In this document: positions 47,732 to 58,997 of the stretch, piece by piece
Numbering within the stretch: the stretch's first letter is position 1
Layout: the number at the start of each line of letters is the position of its first letter
Assembly (NCBI GenBank): GCA_013180625.2
Contig: SNVD02012978.1
Location: 62,001-126,000, forward strand
Reading direction: 5' to 3'
DNA: 64,000 nt
Source of the DNA: Boswellia sacra
Lineage: Eukaryota > Streptophyta > Magnoliopsida > Sapindales > Burseraceae
Notes under the pieces: generated by a model
Databases searched by the model: none
The model's input: the letters and a program-made list of their open reading frames with translations, nothing else
Told to the model about the DNA's origin: nothing
Position numbers and translations under genes: made by a program

Positions 47732-48627
47732 TCATCCTGTCGATTTCGATTTGTCGCCCCACCAGTCAAGGTATCCGATGAGCTGAAAATAGCTACTCGC
47801 ATCGTGTCCCTTTCGTTGGCAATTTGAACATGTTACTTGCTTATCTTTTCCAATAGTCTCAACTCTTCGATGGGTCGAAATCGTTTGTACCGTAGAGCGA
47901 TTGGTTCTCCTCTTTCCTCTACACCACAGGTTACAGTTTGAACCCATTCTTCCTGGATCACCATGGAGTAAGTCTTGTTGAGACTGGGTAGTGGATCTTT
48001 GCTAAGAATATTGCTTTGAACATTACCGTACACGACATCATCTAATCCCATCAAGAACTGATGCACTTTCTCCTCCTCACGCTTCTTTTCAAGTTGTACA
48101 GACAAATCACATATGCAGTCTTTACACTTACAAGTTGGAAACTGCTCATGATTTGCCAATTCATCCCATATTTGCTTTAGCTTTCCATGATATGCCAAAA
48201 TTGCCAAGCCCCTCTGTTTGCAGTTCATTAATTCAGCCTTTAGTTGATGCACTCGTGGCCCATTGGCAATGGAGAATCGCTCCTTGATGTCATCCCAGAG
48301 GTTCTTTGCTATCTCCATATGAGTAATAGTTGATCTCAAAGTTGGTTCTATGGTGTTGAGAATCCACGACACCACCATTAAATTCGCAATCCATCAATCT
48401 TCTAATTCAACAGAGTTTTCTGATAGCTGAGACACAGACCCGTCAATGAATCCGAACTTTTTCTTAGCCCGGAGCACCATCTGCACAGACCGAGCCCATT
48501 CATCGTAGTTGTCTCCCTTTAATTGAACTTGTGTTATGAGGTTTCCCGGGTTGTCAATAGACCCAAGATAATATGGTGAAGCAGTACTCTTGTTGCTCTC
48601 ACCATCATTCTTCTTGTCAGCTGTCAT
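47732..48627 (-). pseudogene. copia-2 gag, with a stop and frame changes
   Basis: Begins with ATG at 48627 (MTADKKNDGESNKS), has LKGDNYDEWARSVQMVLRAK, a stop near 48394, then IEPTLRSTITHMEIAKNLW, HQLKAELMNCKQRG and FLMGLDDVVYGNVQSNIL, the UBN2-type plant copia gag. The zinc knuckle (about 47850-47808) reads CSNCQRKGHDASSYF, with Tyr in place of the last Cys, so metal binding is doubtful. Confidence 0.87.
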
Positions 48628-48664
48628 TGCGGTAGATCACTAGTTTCAAGAAGCCAAGAGGACT

Positions 48665-48908
48665 GGCTCTGATACCATGAAAAAAATCAATGTTATGAGA
48701 AAGTTGTTCTGTCTTATTCATGGAATGGTGAAGCACATATATACAAGGAGAAGGCCTACCTAATTACAGTAAGAATTAAAGCTCTAGCATGGATCATGCC
48801 TACGATCATGACTAATCACAATTGCTATCTACCTATATATAGAAAAGATAACAAATATGGAGGATAAAATATTTACATACTATACATGTGATCCATGCAA
48901 TCCCATTA
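48665..48908 (-). repeat. copia-2 primer site and 5' LTR
   Basis: LTR 48678-48908 and iMet-type primer site 48665-48677 (minus strand). Confidence 0.9.
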
Positions 48909-48913
48909 AAATG

Positions 48914-50260
48914 AAAACATTAATTTAACAACAAATTATTTGGTGTCTCAAAAGTCATTATTAGTTACCAAAAAAGGATTTCCAATTAGACAGTATTGAT
49001 TTATTTTTTAACTAAATTTATCTATTAGAAGAAACTATTCAACAACTTAGTACTAAAAACATTTAGCAATAAGATTAATAACAAAAAAAAACTGATAATT
49101 GCATTATTAATATAAGAGAATTAGTAAGTATGGGTTATTAGAATTTTTTTAATCTTTAAATTAAAAGAGAATATTCGAAGATGATTTAATATTAAAAGAT
49201 GAAATTGGTCATAAAATAATTTAGTATTAAATGTAATCAATTTTCAGGAATTGTTATTAAAAAATTAAAAATATAGAAAAAAAAAGTTTCCTATACGTTT
49301 GTGGCATTTGGAATTGTGATTGTAAGGTAAAACTTCCATTATTAAAAACTGGGTTGGAGTCATTCAAAGATTTTGATATATAATTTATAATACTATGAGA
49401 GATCAAAAAGTTATTTTTATTATTAATAGTAATACATTAAAATTAATAATAATGTGTCGCTTACTTATTCTTAAAAAATCTTTAAAAAAAAAAAGAGAAT
49501 TGCAGATCATAAGTTAAAAATTATTATTATAATAATATATTAAAAAGAACTATAAACCAGATATATTATAGATTATAAATAAGAATTACCGAATAATAAT
49601 ATTATTATAATTTGTAATAATTTGATAGATAAAAAGTTATTGTTTAAAAAATATATTAAAATAAAATTATTGTTAATAATAATATATCAAAATTAATAAC
49701 AATATGTTATTTACAATTCTCAACGAACAAAAAAAAAATGAAGATCAGTAGTTAAAAGTTATTGTAGTAATAATAAATTTAAAATTTTTTTAACCAAAAT
49801 ATTATAGATCACAAGAACTATTCAATGATAATAATATGTTAATGTTTCATATCTCTTTCAAGTAATATATTATAAATTTTTTCTATTTATACTTACCAAC
49901 TATTATTTTTATTTATCATATATAATTAATTTTCTATTAAATGAAAGGTGCAGTGGTGTTATAATGACGTCTAGAATAAAAATGTAGAATTATTTGATAT
50001 GAATTACATATATTCATAAATATATATATCTATTAATTTTTCACATATTGAAATTCTTTCTGAACGGTCATCTAAACCTAATTGACTTTCTAATTTTATA
50101 CTTTAAATTATGTATACTACTATTTTATTATATTGTTTGATTCACTTTATTGTTTCAATATGTCCATTCTATAAATAACGGCTCCAAACAAATCTTCATT
50201 TTTTATTATTATTCCTTTATTGTATTCACTTGATTCTTTCAATAGGCTAATTCTATTAAT
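48914..50260. other. AT-rich DNA, partly continuing the candidate CACTA
   Basis: TTAGCAATAAG and AACAACAAATT motifs (48920-49100) resemble those at 42112-43120. From about 49150 on it is simple AT-rich DNA without coding signal. Confidence 0.4.
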
Positions 50261-50261
50261 A

Positions 50262-50308
50262 ATTGGAAATGTAAAACCCGCACCCGCACCCGGATTTTGC
50301 CATCCCTA
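50262..50308. mobile_element. Isolated hAT terminus (hAT-2-like)
   Basis: ACCCGCACCCGGATTTTGCC then ATCCCTA at 50302-50308 equals the TAGGGATGGCAAAATCC terminus seen in hAT-2. No partner end with matching 8-bp flanks was found to the left, so it is truncated. Confidence 0.6.
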
Positions 50309-51776
50309 CTGGAGGTTGAATAGTTGAGAATGCAGGCATTGACTTTCTATTGTTGTTTCTTTTATCCACTGTTGTCTTTTTAAATATTTTCACCAATTTT
50401 CCTTCGTCCTTTTTGGCTAATGGTCTTTTAACCAATTTTGGTGATGGTGATCTTGTATGTGTGACAATGTTAGGCTAAAAGTTGATCTAGATTTTTTTTT
50501 TTTTTAAGTCCATCAAATTTATGCTTATAGATATTTGATATACTTTTAATCTAAAACTTTTGATTTTTTTCTAATGGCTATACGGACAACCTTCTCCCTT
50601 CAATTTTACGTTTCATACTTGTTTCCCTTTTTACCCCTGTTTCTTTTTATTTTTAGTTATTTTAATTTTTACCTTAAGTACCTTTTCAGCCTATTTTGCT
50701 AATAATTAGGAAATTGTATGTTATTTGCTTAATTAAAGCCTAAAAATCCTTGGAAAGCCATCACTGCATAATGTTTATATTGATATTTCGTTGTATAAAT
50801 CATGATTTAGCTCCCCTAAAATATAAAATATTTTAAAATTAAATATATTTATAATATTGTGAATTATGCAAGATAAAATCACAACACTAGAAGAGCAAAC
50901 TTTGTTAACAGTACTGCATCATTCTCAATCATTTGATGATCACGATTAGGGTTGGCAATGGGGCAAGGTGGGTCTGGGGCAGCAGGTACCCATCCCCGCC
51001 CAGCTGAACTTTTTCCTATCCCGCTCTGCCCTGTTGCCCCAGAATGGGGCGGGGCGGGGCGGGGCAAAATTTTAAAGTGAAGACCCGGACCCGTCCCGCT
51101 CCGTCTAATTTAAATTTTATTAAATTATTTTATTTAAAATATAAATATATTTATAACCATTATTTAAAAATTATAAAAAATTTTATATTCAATCTACTTC
51201 ATTAAAAAAAATACATACATCTATAAATTTTTAAAATAACATAAATATAATTTATTCTTAATCTAAAATAAAATACATATACATATGATATATATCCTAA
51301 AATATTTCATAACAAATCTAATTATTCGACAATCAATAAAAATAAAAAAAGTTAATTTATATTAGATTAAAAAAATATTTGTATAGATTTTCATTTATAT
51401 TTATATTGTACAAATTAAATAGTGATTATACTTAAACTTAAAAGAACTAAAGTTAATTTATATTATATTAAAAAATTCATTACCCATAAAGTTTATGTAA
51501 GTTTTCATTTTTATTGGTATTATCCAAGCTAAATGATACTTGTACAAATTAATTATATCATCCAAAAAAATAGTGATCACTAATTACCATATGATTTTAT
51601 TTGTAATAATGTTACATACTTTATTAGAAATAATGTTAAAAATATAATATCTTATAAACTAGTTAATTGATAATTTTTCAAATAGTTAATAATACAATTA
51701 AATAATTTTTTAATAGTATGTTAATTTAATTTCAATCTAATAATAATAATAATATGATTGACATATACCAATTAAT

Positions 51777-51778
<2 letters not shown>

Positions 51779-51840
<62 letters not shown>
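51779..51840. repeat. (TA)n microsatellite, about 30 units
   Basis: Uninterrupted TA dinucleotides. Length is likely to vary among individuals or assemblies. Confidence 0.95.
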
Positions 51841-51845
<5 letters not shown>

Positions 51846-52588
51846 AACATTAATAATTCAATTAATTAATTTAAATTATGATAAATCATATATTTAAGGT
51901 TATAAGATTGTTCTTATCATATTTGTATCTACATATTTAGAAAATAATATATTGATTATATTAAAGGTGAACATTTTGGAAATAGTCTTGTTAATATTGC
52001 AATAATTTAATTAGTACTGAATAATCTATATCAAGATTGTATATCTTATACAAATTTAATTACTTTAAAATACAAATATTTTATTTTGTCATTATAACAT
52101 GCCTAAATTGATGTTAATATACTAAAAGATTCATAATTATTAATTAAAATGTGACTTTTGTTAAAGTATTTGTATTGTTTGTAAAATTATAAAAATTTCA
52201 CATATATGAAAAGTTTAACAAATATAATCTATAAACTACTCAAATAGTCCTAAAATTTTAAAACTTTACAAATACACACATATATCATAGTTTTTGTTGA
52301 ATCAACTCACTCAATATTAATTATCTTATTTATTACTTTTTTTTTTATTTTACCCTTATTTAATTTTGAGGTGAGGGCTAATGAGATTGAAAATAAGGAT
52401 TGAATAGAACTACTATTTCTATTTTTAGAATCCAATTACTCATCTTGTTTTTAGAAATTCTCATTTTTTAGCTTAGGCCGATTTAAGCCTTTCATATTAT
52501 TTTGGCCACAAAATCAAAATGAAATTCAATTTACATTTTACAATATAAAGATTAACGATTTTGAAACACAAGTTAAGAACTAACCTAG

Positions 52589-52804
52589 TCAGCCAATAAA
52601 AACAACATAAAATAATAGAATATAATGAAATGTGAGGCTTCTTTCCGCAATAATTTCACACACATCTATTCCCACTAACTTTTGAAAATGATCCCACACA
52701 GCTGAAACTCGAGGCTTCTTTCTTTTAGGACTGATAGTTGTTGCTTCACTAGTGAAATCTTCATTTAATTGTTGAGCTTGAGGGGAATCAGTTTCGGATT
52801 CCAT
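52589..52804 (-). pseudogene. hAT transposase N-terminal fragment (BED-finger region)
   Basis: MESETDSPQAQQLNEDFTSE then SPKRKKPRVSAVWDHFQKL: a basic stretch plus the WDHF core that opens BED zinc fingers of RICESLEEPER/DAYSLEEPER-type hAT transposases. The finger's metal-binding Cys/His pattern is not recognisable afterwards and the frame stops at 52589. Only about 70 of an expected 650 or more residues remain. Confidence 0.7.
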
Positions 52805-52809
52805 ACCTT

Positions 52810-54125
52810 TAAGTAATTAAAGAATGATACTAATCAGTCAATAGTCGCAAACAAAAGAACAAGACTACAACACAATGTTTAAATTGAATTATTCTTTAGT
52901 CATTTATTAGACAATTCTTGTCCATACTTTCTAAATTTCATATGTAATACATGCAATTTACAGCAAATCAATAACAATTAACATACAGCAAACCAATCAT
53001 ACTGATCAAATCAATTTAAATATGCAGATCAGATCAAATTAACATACAATAATAGCAATTAAATTTGCAAGTGGACATGAGGTTAGTGGAAGTCTTGAAG
53101 CCATTTTTGACTTGCAAATATGGTTCCTTAGCGTGGTGTCAAGTTCTGGACCCGTTTTTCAATGATATCATCAACACTCTGAGCCATGTTGCATGCTTAT
53201 TCCTAATTTGCGCACAGCATAAAGATATCGTTAATTAATGAAGGTCATGTCAACTTGTGCATGCACTAATATTACACCTAAGAAAGCGGTTAAGCCTAGA
53301 AAATTTACTAGTTTTTGTAGTCCGTATATATAAAAGGGAAGCGTAATGAATTTGTGAACTATTGGGGTCAAAGAAAGTTTATCTCTTCTCCATTTTGTGC
53401 TCAGTCGATCACCACCAATTAAGCTGTCAATTAACTCTAGCAATTGATTATTATTGTTCTGTCTCTTACAGTTTCATTCGGCGAAGCTGCCCTTGAAACT
53501 CGGATCATAAAAGAGTAATATTATTCAAGTTGGAAGTTCTGAATTACAAAGAAAATCAAAGTCATTGTGGGAACGGATCTAGTTTCATCTGTTGGAGAAA
53601 TCTTCTAAGCGGAATTGGGTAACAAGGGACAAGAATAGGGTAGTTATGAATCGGACAAAAAAAAATCAATTTCGGCCAGCTTGTTAATTAAACATATATT
53701 TAAGAAAACTCATTTGTTACATTAAAAAAAGAAAAAAATACAACTTTCACTATTTTAATTACCTTGGCAATTGACTTTGTGCACAACTAGTAGAACGCGT
53801 TGCTGAAAGCACATGCGGCCTGCGGGAGATGTTCATTGCTTTGGCAATTCACTATTTTTTTATTTATTTTAATTCTTTTATCCTTCGACACTCTCAGTTA
53901 ATTGTTCCCTTCCCATCTTTTTTAGCTCAACAACCACCGTTTTCAATTCAAGAAGACTAGCAGGTAAATGGATGTAGCCAGGACTTTTCCAATCAAGATC
54001 TAACACGTGTCAGGCCGCTTATTATTATTATTTTTATAAACTTTGTCATTCAAAACAGCGGCACATTCGCTAGAAATTCTAAAAAATTTATGGATTTTAA
54101 AATTTTAAATTTTAAATTGTAGCTA
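52810..54125. other. Upstream region of the DUF247 gene
   Basis: No gene supported. Bases about 53470-53570 (TTCATTCGGCGAAGC, CGGATCATAAAA) recur in diverged form at about 63535-63610. Confidence 0.5.
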
Positions 54126-54133
54126 AGTGAAAG

Positions 54134-54144
54134 TTTATATATAG
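54134..54144 (+). promoter_or_regulatory. Possible TATA box of the DUF247 gene
   Basis: TTTATATATAG, about 350 bp upstream of the ATG at 54492; implies a 5'-UTR of about 320 nt. Sequence-based only. Confidence 0.4.
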
Positions 54145-54491
54145 AAGAGAGGATCTTTTATCACAAAATTTTGACACGAATTTATAATCATCGATCTCAC
54201 AAAACCTAATGGTTGAGAATTAAAGTCAACAAGTTACATTTAATACTGTTGACTCATCAGTCATCTCAACCATTTGTAGATCAATGATTAAAAATTTGCA
54301 TCTAGTTTTGTATTAAAAGAAATATGTACGTATATTTATTTCTTTTCTTCATACTGTGCAACTTTTATTCATTTTATCAGTCTTTACTTTCTAAAGCTTG
54401 CATTGCTTTATCCCAAAAATCACTTCGCCGAGTTTTTTCTAAGTCTTAGAAAGTATTTGTGGAGTTCTACAAACACACAACTACGATTCTC

Positions 54492-55985
54492 ATGGCTGGG
54501 GTACGAGCAGGAGATGTTGATGCAGGACAAACTAATGGTAAAAGCGGAGGCGATCACCAAATCATCGAAGTGAACGATTTAATGAGGGACCTGAGCGAAG
54601 ATATTAAGCAGAGCCTAAAGCATTTGGATGGTGCGTTGATCGGGACTGCGGAACTTGACGAAGAACAAACTAACAAACCGACAATACCAAGGGCTCCGCA
54701 AAAGCTGCGCCTTGAACCAAGGCTGGTTTCAGTTGGTCCGTACCATCACAGTGGAAGTGGAGATCAAAAGTTGGTGGAAGCGAAGAAGATCAAATTAGCT
54801 GCATTGTTCATCAAAGAACATAAGGTGAACAAGGAACATCTCTATTGCGCGATTGCAAAGGACATTAAAGATTTGAGGAACTGCTATGAGGTGGATGCAA
54901 CACGGGACTATAGTGATGATGACCTTGCGAGGATGTTTCTTATAGATGGGTGTGTAGTGCTCCATTTCATATACGTTATGAAATATGGGTATAATATTAA
55001 GAGTCGGAAGTACGAGGGATTGGAAACGCTGCTAGCTGTCGCTGAAAGATTTGAATTTCAAAAGGAACTAATGTTTTTGGAGAACCAACTTCCCTATCGT
55101 CTTCTGCAGTTGATAATATGCTCCAGTAAAGAAAGTGACCGAGAGAAGCTGGAAGAATCAATCCGAGGCTTTATACTCTCTTTGACGTGGGATGATCAAC
55201 CAGAGGAGAACCAGGTTACAAAGAAGAATCAGGAGAATGCCCTTCATCTTCTCGACCTTTTCTGGAAAACCGTTACTCGCGTCCGAGCCAAAGAAAAGTC
55301 CATTGTCATGCAGTGTATTGAAGGGTCACTGAAAATGATAGGTAAGCCAGTTGATATTCTAATGAACTTCACTATACTCAAGTTTCTTGATAAAATTCCG
55401 CGGCTCAGGCGCACCTTCAATTTGCCCGACCTACGTAGTATTCAGGACCTAAAAGAAGCAGGGGTCGAGTTAAAGCTTAATCCTGGAGGCAGTCTGACGG
55501 ATGTTAAATTCAGTCATGGAACGTTACTACTCCCTCCCATTGTTGTGAACAATTATGATCAAATATTGTGCAAGTTCAGGAATTTGATGGCTTACGAAAT
55601 TAGTAGACCTAATACATTACATAATTATGAGGTCTGCTCCTATATTGTCTTCATTGCTTCACTTATCGATCGACCCGAAGATGTGAAGGAACTGCGAGTC
55701 AGAGGAATACTCCACAATCAGCTCGACAGTGATAAACAGGTAGTTGAAGTATTCAAGAAGTTAAGAATTTATGGCAAGGTAGATTTTGTATACAGGTATC
55801 CTGAGATCTTAGAAGAAATCCGGAAGCACTATAACAAGAGAAGGTACCGTGCCTGGATGGCCCAATTTAAAACAAGATATTTCGAAAGTCCCTGGAGTAT
55901 AATTGCTTTGTTTGGAGCGACCATGATACTCGTTTTGACTTCTCTTCAGACTTATTACACGGTTTTGAGTTATTACAAGAGTTAA
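54492..55985 (+). CDS. DUF247 / UPF0481 protein, single exon, 497 aa
   Basis: The longest frame extends upstream to 54459, but that codon is GTG; the first ATG is 54492 (MAGVRAGDVDAG). DUF247 landmarks in order: PRLVSVGPYHH (about residue 74), MFLIDGCVVLHFI (about 147), LMFLENQLPYRLLQ (about 192), IQDLKEAGVELKL (about 319), LLLPPIVVNNYDQI with KFRNLMAYE (about 345-368), SLIDRPEDVKELRVRGIL (about 391) and DSDKQVVEVFKKL (about 414). It ends with a single C-terminal membrane span (PWSIIALFGATMILVLTSLQ, about 465-484). Full length for the family (usually 400-550 aa) and undamaged. DUF247 proteins are plant-specific with poorly known biochemistry; some are self-incompatibility determinants in grasses, which does not imply that role here. 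Confidence 0.93.
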   Translation: MAGVRAGDVDAGQTNGKSGGDHQIIEVNDLMRDLSEDIKQSLKHLDGALIGTAELDEEQTNKPTIPRAPQKLRLEPRLVSVGPYHHSGSGDQKLVEAKKIKLAALFIKEHKVNKEHLYCAIAKDIKDLRNCYEVDATRDYSDDDLARMFLIDGCVVLHFIYVMKYGYNIKSRKYEGLETLLAVAERFEFQKELMFLENQLPYRLLQLIICSSKESDREKLEESIRGFILSLTWDDQPEENQVTKKNQENALHLLDLFWKTVTRVRAKEKSIVMQCIEGSLKMIGKPVDILMNFTILKFLDKIPRLRRTFNLPDLRSIQDLKEAGVELKLNPGGSLTDVKFSHGTLLLPPIVVNNYDQILCKFRNLMAYEISRPNTLHNYEVCSYIVFIASLIDRPEDVKELRVRGILHNQLDSDKQVVEVFKKLRIYGKVDFVYRYPEILEEIRKHYNKRRYRAWMAQFKTRYFESPWSIIALFGATMILVLTSLQTYYTVLSYYKS

Positions 55986-56450
55986 GACACTCTACCCGGA
56001 TTGCAGTACCGCCCCAGTCCAATCAATCGTAAGGTGCCCCATTTCTTCCTTCAATTTATGTGGTGCATTTGGGATTAATTGTTTTCACATTTGAGTGTAT
56101 TCTTTAATTTATGTTGTGCGTTTGGCTTTAATTGTTTTCACATTTGAGTGTATTTGTATGCGGTTGCCCAAGTCTTAATAAGCTTCCAGGTCGTCAAATC
56201 GCTATTCATGGATGCGAAGACCGGTGGAAAAACGTTTAATGGGAGGATGTAGCCACTCAAAAAGCTTTTCTTCCCTGTTTCTACTGTGGATTAAATTTTA
56301 GATTCCTTTGCCTGCTTAATGTTTGTAATTTGATTAAAAAACCCTCTGTTTTTTTATATCACTTGTACTGTCGTCAATGCAAACTGCTGCATATGCATAA
56401 TAAGGGCAATAAAGCCCATTCCTCCTAGTAAAGGAAAACTTAATCTTCAC
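55986..56450 (+). other. 3' flank of the DUF247 gene
   Basis: Contains a short imperfect direct repeat (TTTATGTTGTGCGTTTGG versus TTTATGTGGTGCATTTGG, 56058 and 56107) and AATAAG/AATAAA-like motifs (about 56176, 56408). The polyadenylation site is not fixed. Confidence 0.4.
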
Positions 56451-56454
56451 AATT

Positions 56455-56660
56455 GGTTTCCTAAATTGATTTCATACAATTCAACCTTCAATCTTTACTT
56501 TTTTCCGAAGTGTAGACTCTCTTTTCACACTACGCGTGCATATTGAATCATTCTAATAATGAATGGATGAAAAATAGAAAATAGCCACTTAGTTTCATTC
56601 CTCCAACATCGTAGTTCATCCCTTTTCTTGAAGATGGAGGCCTAAGTAATTGAGAATTCG
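56455..56660 (+). repeat. DUF247-downstream duplicated block, copy 1
   Basis: Aligns with 58405-58600 in direct orientation (shared ACAATTCAACCTTCA, CATTCTAATAATGAAT, TAGTTCATCCCTTTT), roughly 80 percent by eye. Confidence 0.8.
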
Positions 56661-58400
56661 ATCAAGGACTAGAAATAGGATCACATCTCACATGTGTTAG
56701 TGACAAACTTTTGGGTTTCCTTTGGGCTTATAAAAGGGGATCTAGTGGGATGCCGAACCCAAAAGCTTGTTACCAATCAATATGAGATGGAGTCCTATTA
56801 ATAAGTCGCATTCCAAGCAATGCGGATGCATACTAATGAGCTGCAAATCATACTGTGCCTTTGTGTCTTTGTGGCTTATTAGCATGTATCCCATGATGCT
56901 ATCTTACATTACTTCAGAATAGTGTGGCACAATAGCATGTATCCCACATTGTGAGAAGCATGTGACAAGCTTCTCATTGTGAGAAATGAAGGGGAGCCTA
57001 TAGTGGAGTTATAAATAGGACTGACATACCGCATTGCTTAGTGACAAGCTTTCCGTTTGTAAGGGCCTTTATTGTGAAGGACTTTTTTAAGATTGCCCAT
57101 TATTTTGGGAATTTGTATTGTTGCTTAAAAAGTTTGCAATTTCCTGTTTATATAGTCAAGACCTTCCATTTCCATTTGTTTTGGGCATTTATGGCATCGC
57201 TTATTATTTTCGGTATTTGGATTGTTGCATAAAAAATTTGTAAATTCCTTTAATTTTGAGATTAGTGGAGTACTTTTATGAGGCACCCAAAGACATAAGT
57301 GTTCATACCGAATCTCTCCATTTTTTTTGTCCTATGGTTAGCATTTTATTTCTGCCCCTGGGAGTTTTTTCAAGTAGGAAAGCTAGTATTAATAGTTGTG
57401 TATACCTTCCACTAGCACAACAGTTCAATGGAGGTTTAGTTAATAACTTAATAATCAATATATCGGCTATGACTGCTAGCTAGTACAGTTGGATAGAAGG
57501 ATGGTGGTTGTTACTTAGGAATTGCTATGTTATACATGAACTGAGGCCTTCAATAATATGGAGAGAGGCATAAGAACCCTTATAACAGTATTTCTTTTAT
57601 CCCACTCCAAAGAGCGTTGATGAAACTAACAATTTCAGGGAAAGAAGTTTGTCAATTTAAGTTCGATTTGTGATATCATTCAAGTTGAAACAAAAAACAA
57701 TAGGCACATAATTATGTTTTCACTTCGATCAATATTGCTTCGATTCCATAATTCTTCATTAATCTTGTCAAGAGAAGATATCACTATATCTTTGATGAAT
57801 AATCTTATGCATGACATCAAGTCTATACAACCCAACATAACATTATGTAATTATCACGAACGATATCTTTTCATATTATATAGATTTGCATATAAAACTT
57901 AGTTGTACATACAACATATATAATCCTGAAAATTATTCTTTTTGTTAAGAACATATGATGATCACATCCCAAACTTACAGAAGGTAAAAGCTCAATTATT
58001 AATCTATTAGCCTGAGGAGAGAGAGAGAGAGAGACGTCAGTCAATCCTGCAAGAATACATTCTTCAGACCAAAAATCAATTAACTTTGGAAGTTCTATAG
58101 ATCTAAGCATCAATAGAGACAATAAAACGGCCGAAAATACACTAAAATAAAACGGACCATAAAACTTTGGGCAGCAAAGGAAAAAGTCTATAATGTAACT
58201 CAATATATAATTATATATTCTCCTTTTTCTATTTCAACAATAAATGCCGTTGGTGGTAAATTAACAATCTATGTAATATGAGTCCATCAATTGATTGTAT
58301 CAATAATATGGATACTTAGATTAACTTCAATCACAGTCCGGATAAACAGCAGTTAGCTTTATAAAGAAAAATATCATAAAAACAGTAACATATTTGCTCA
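56661..58400. other. Intergenic DNA downstream of the DUF247 gene
   Basis: Contains a (GA)n run near 58020. Open frames of 60-110 codons on both strands show no family resemblance or coding support. Confidence 0.4.
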
Positions 58401-58404
58401 ACTG

Positions 58405-58599
58405 GTTTGATCAATACTACAATTCAACCTTCAGTTATCACTTTTTTCCAAAGTGAGATTTTCTTTCACAGTCCGCATGAATATTGAAGCATTCTAATAA
58501 TGAATAGATGAAAAATAGATAATGGCCCCTTAATTTCTTCCAACTTGTCAATTCATTCCTCCAACATCATAGTTCATCCCTTTTTTTAAGATAGAAGCC
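58405..58599 (+). repeat. DUF247-downstream duplicated block, copy 2
   Basis: Partner of 56455-56660. Ends at the target duplication of TRIM-D. No DUF247 coding sequence lies in front of it. Confidence 0.8.
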
Positions 58600-58887
58600 G
58601 GCTAAGTTTGCCACTTTTCTAAAAGCTTAAGCTTATAGATATGAATTTAACATTAATACTTTTAAGTTCTTTAATACGCCCCCTCACGTGTAAAGCCCCT
58701 GTGCACTTGCTACGTTACAAGCAAGCCAAACAACAACACTTTTTTAAATAATTTTTTTTTTAAATGCCTTAGCGGTTCTTATGACAGTTGGGATATTATA
58801 GCTCTGATACCATGTTAAGTTTGTCACTTTTCAAAAGCTTAAACTTGTAGATATGAACTTAAAATTAATACTCTAATCCCTTTAATA
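58600..58887 (-). mobile_element. TRIM-D: miniature LTR element, sister of TRIM-A
   Basis: 288 bp with target duplication AAGCC (58595-58599 and 58888-58892). LTRs 58600-58676 and 58813-58887 begin TATTAAA and end CTTAACA (or decayed) on the minus strand. An intact primer site TGGTATCAGAGC (58812-58801, minus) and purine tract CGTGAGGGGGCG (58690-58677, minus) are present. The interior is only about 136 bp. It closes the second DUF247-downstream block and ends close to the RPC6 pseudogene. Confidence 0.9.
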
Positions 58888-58997
58888 AAGCCTGATTAAT
58901 TGAGCAATTAGCTAAAAAGATAGCACCGTTAAACAAAACTTTTGACTTCTAGTTTTTGCATGACCGGTTCAATGACTTGACAGCTGCCACAATCATT

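Larger units (their letters stand above)
43126..48908 (-). mobile_element. copia-2: Ty1/copia retrotransposon with TA...CA LTR ends
   Basis: Perfect 5-bp target duplication AAATG (43121-43125 and 48909-48913). Minus-strand order: 5' LTR 48908-48678, primer site TGGTATCAGAGCC (48677-48665), gag, protease, nested TRIM-C, integrase, RT, RNase H, purine tract (GAGGAGGGGGGATGG, about 43408-43394), 3' LTR 43393-43126. LTRs begin TAATGGG and end TTTTTCA, a non-canonical TA...CA pair. The 3' LTR is 268 bp against 231 bp because it has one extra 37-bp tandem copy (about 43235-43311). Frames are broken in gag, integrase and RT, and TRIM-C splits pol. Confidence 0.93.
50947..52804 (-). mobile_element. 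Remnant of an hAT transposon with transposase fragment
   Basis: One end is clear: TAGGGTTGGCAATGGGGC at 50947, followed by GGGGCGGGG-rich subterminal DNA to about 51110 (same style as hAT-1). 1.5 kb further right lies a minus-strand transposase N-terminus. No second end was found beyond it, so the two may belong to one internally deleted, truncated element or be unrelated. Confidence 0.5.

Noticed and set aside
54459..54491. Extended N-terminus (11 residues) for the DUF247 protein
   Set aside because: The extended frame starts at GTG, not ATG. Plant nuclear genes normally start at ATG, so 54492 was chosen.
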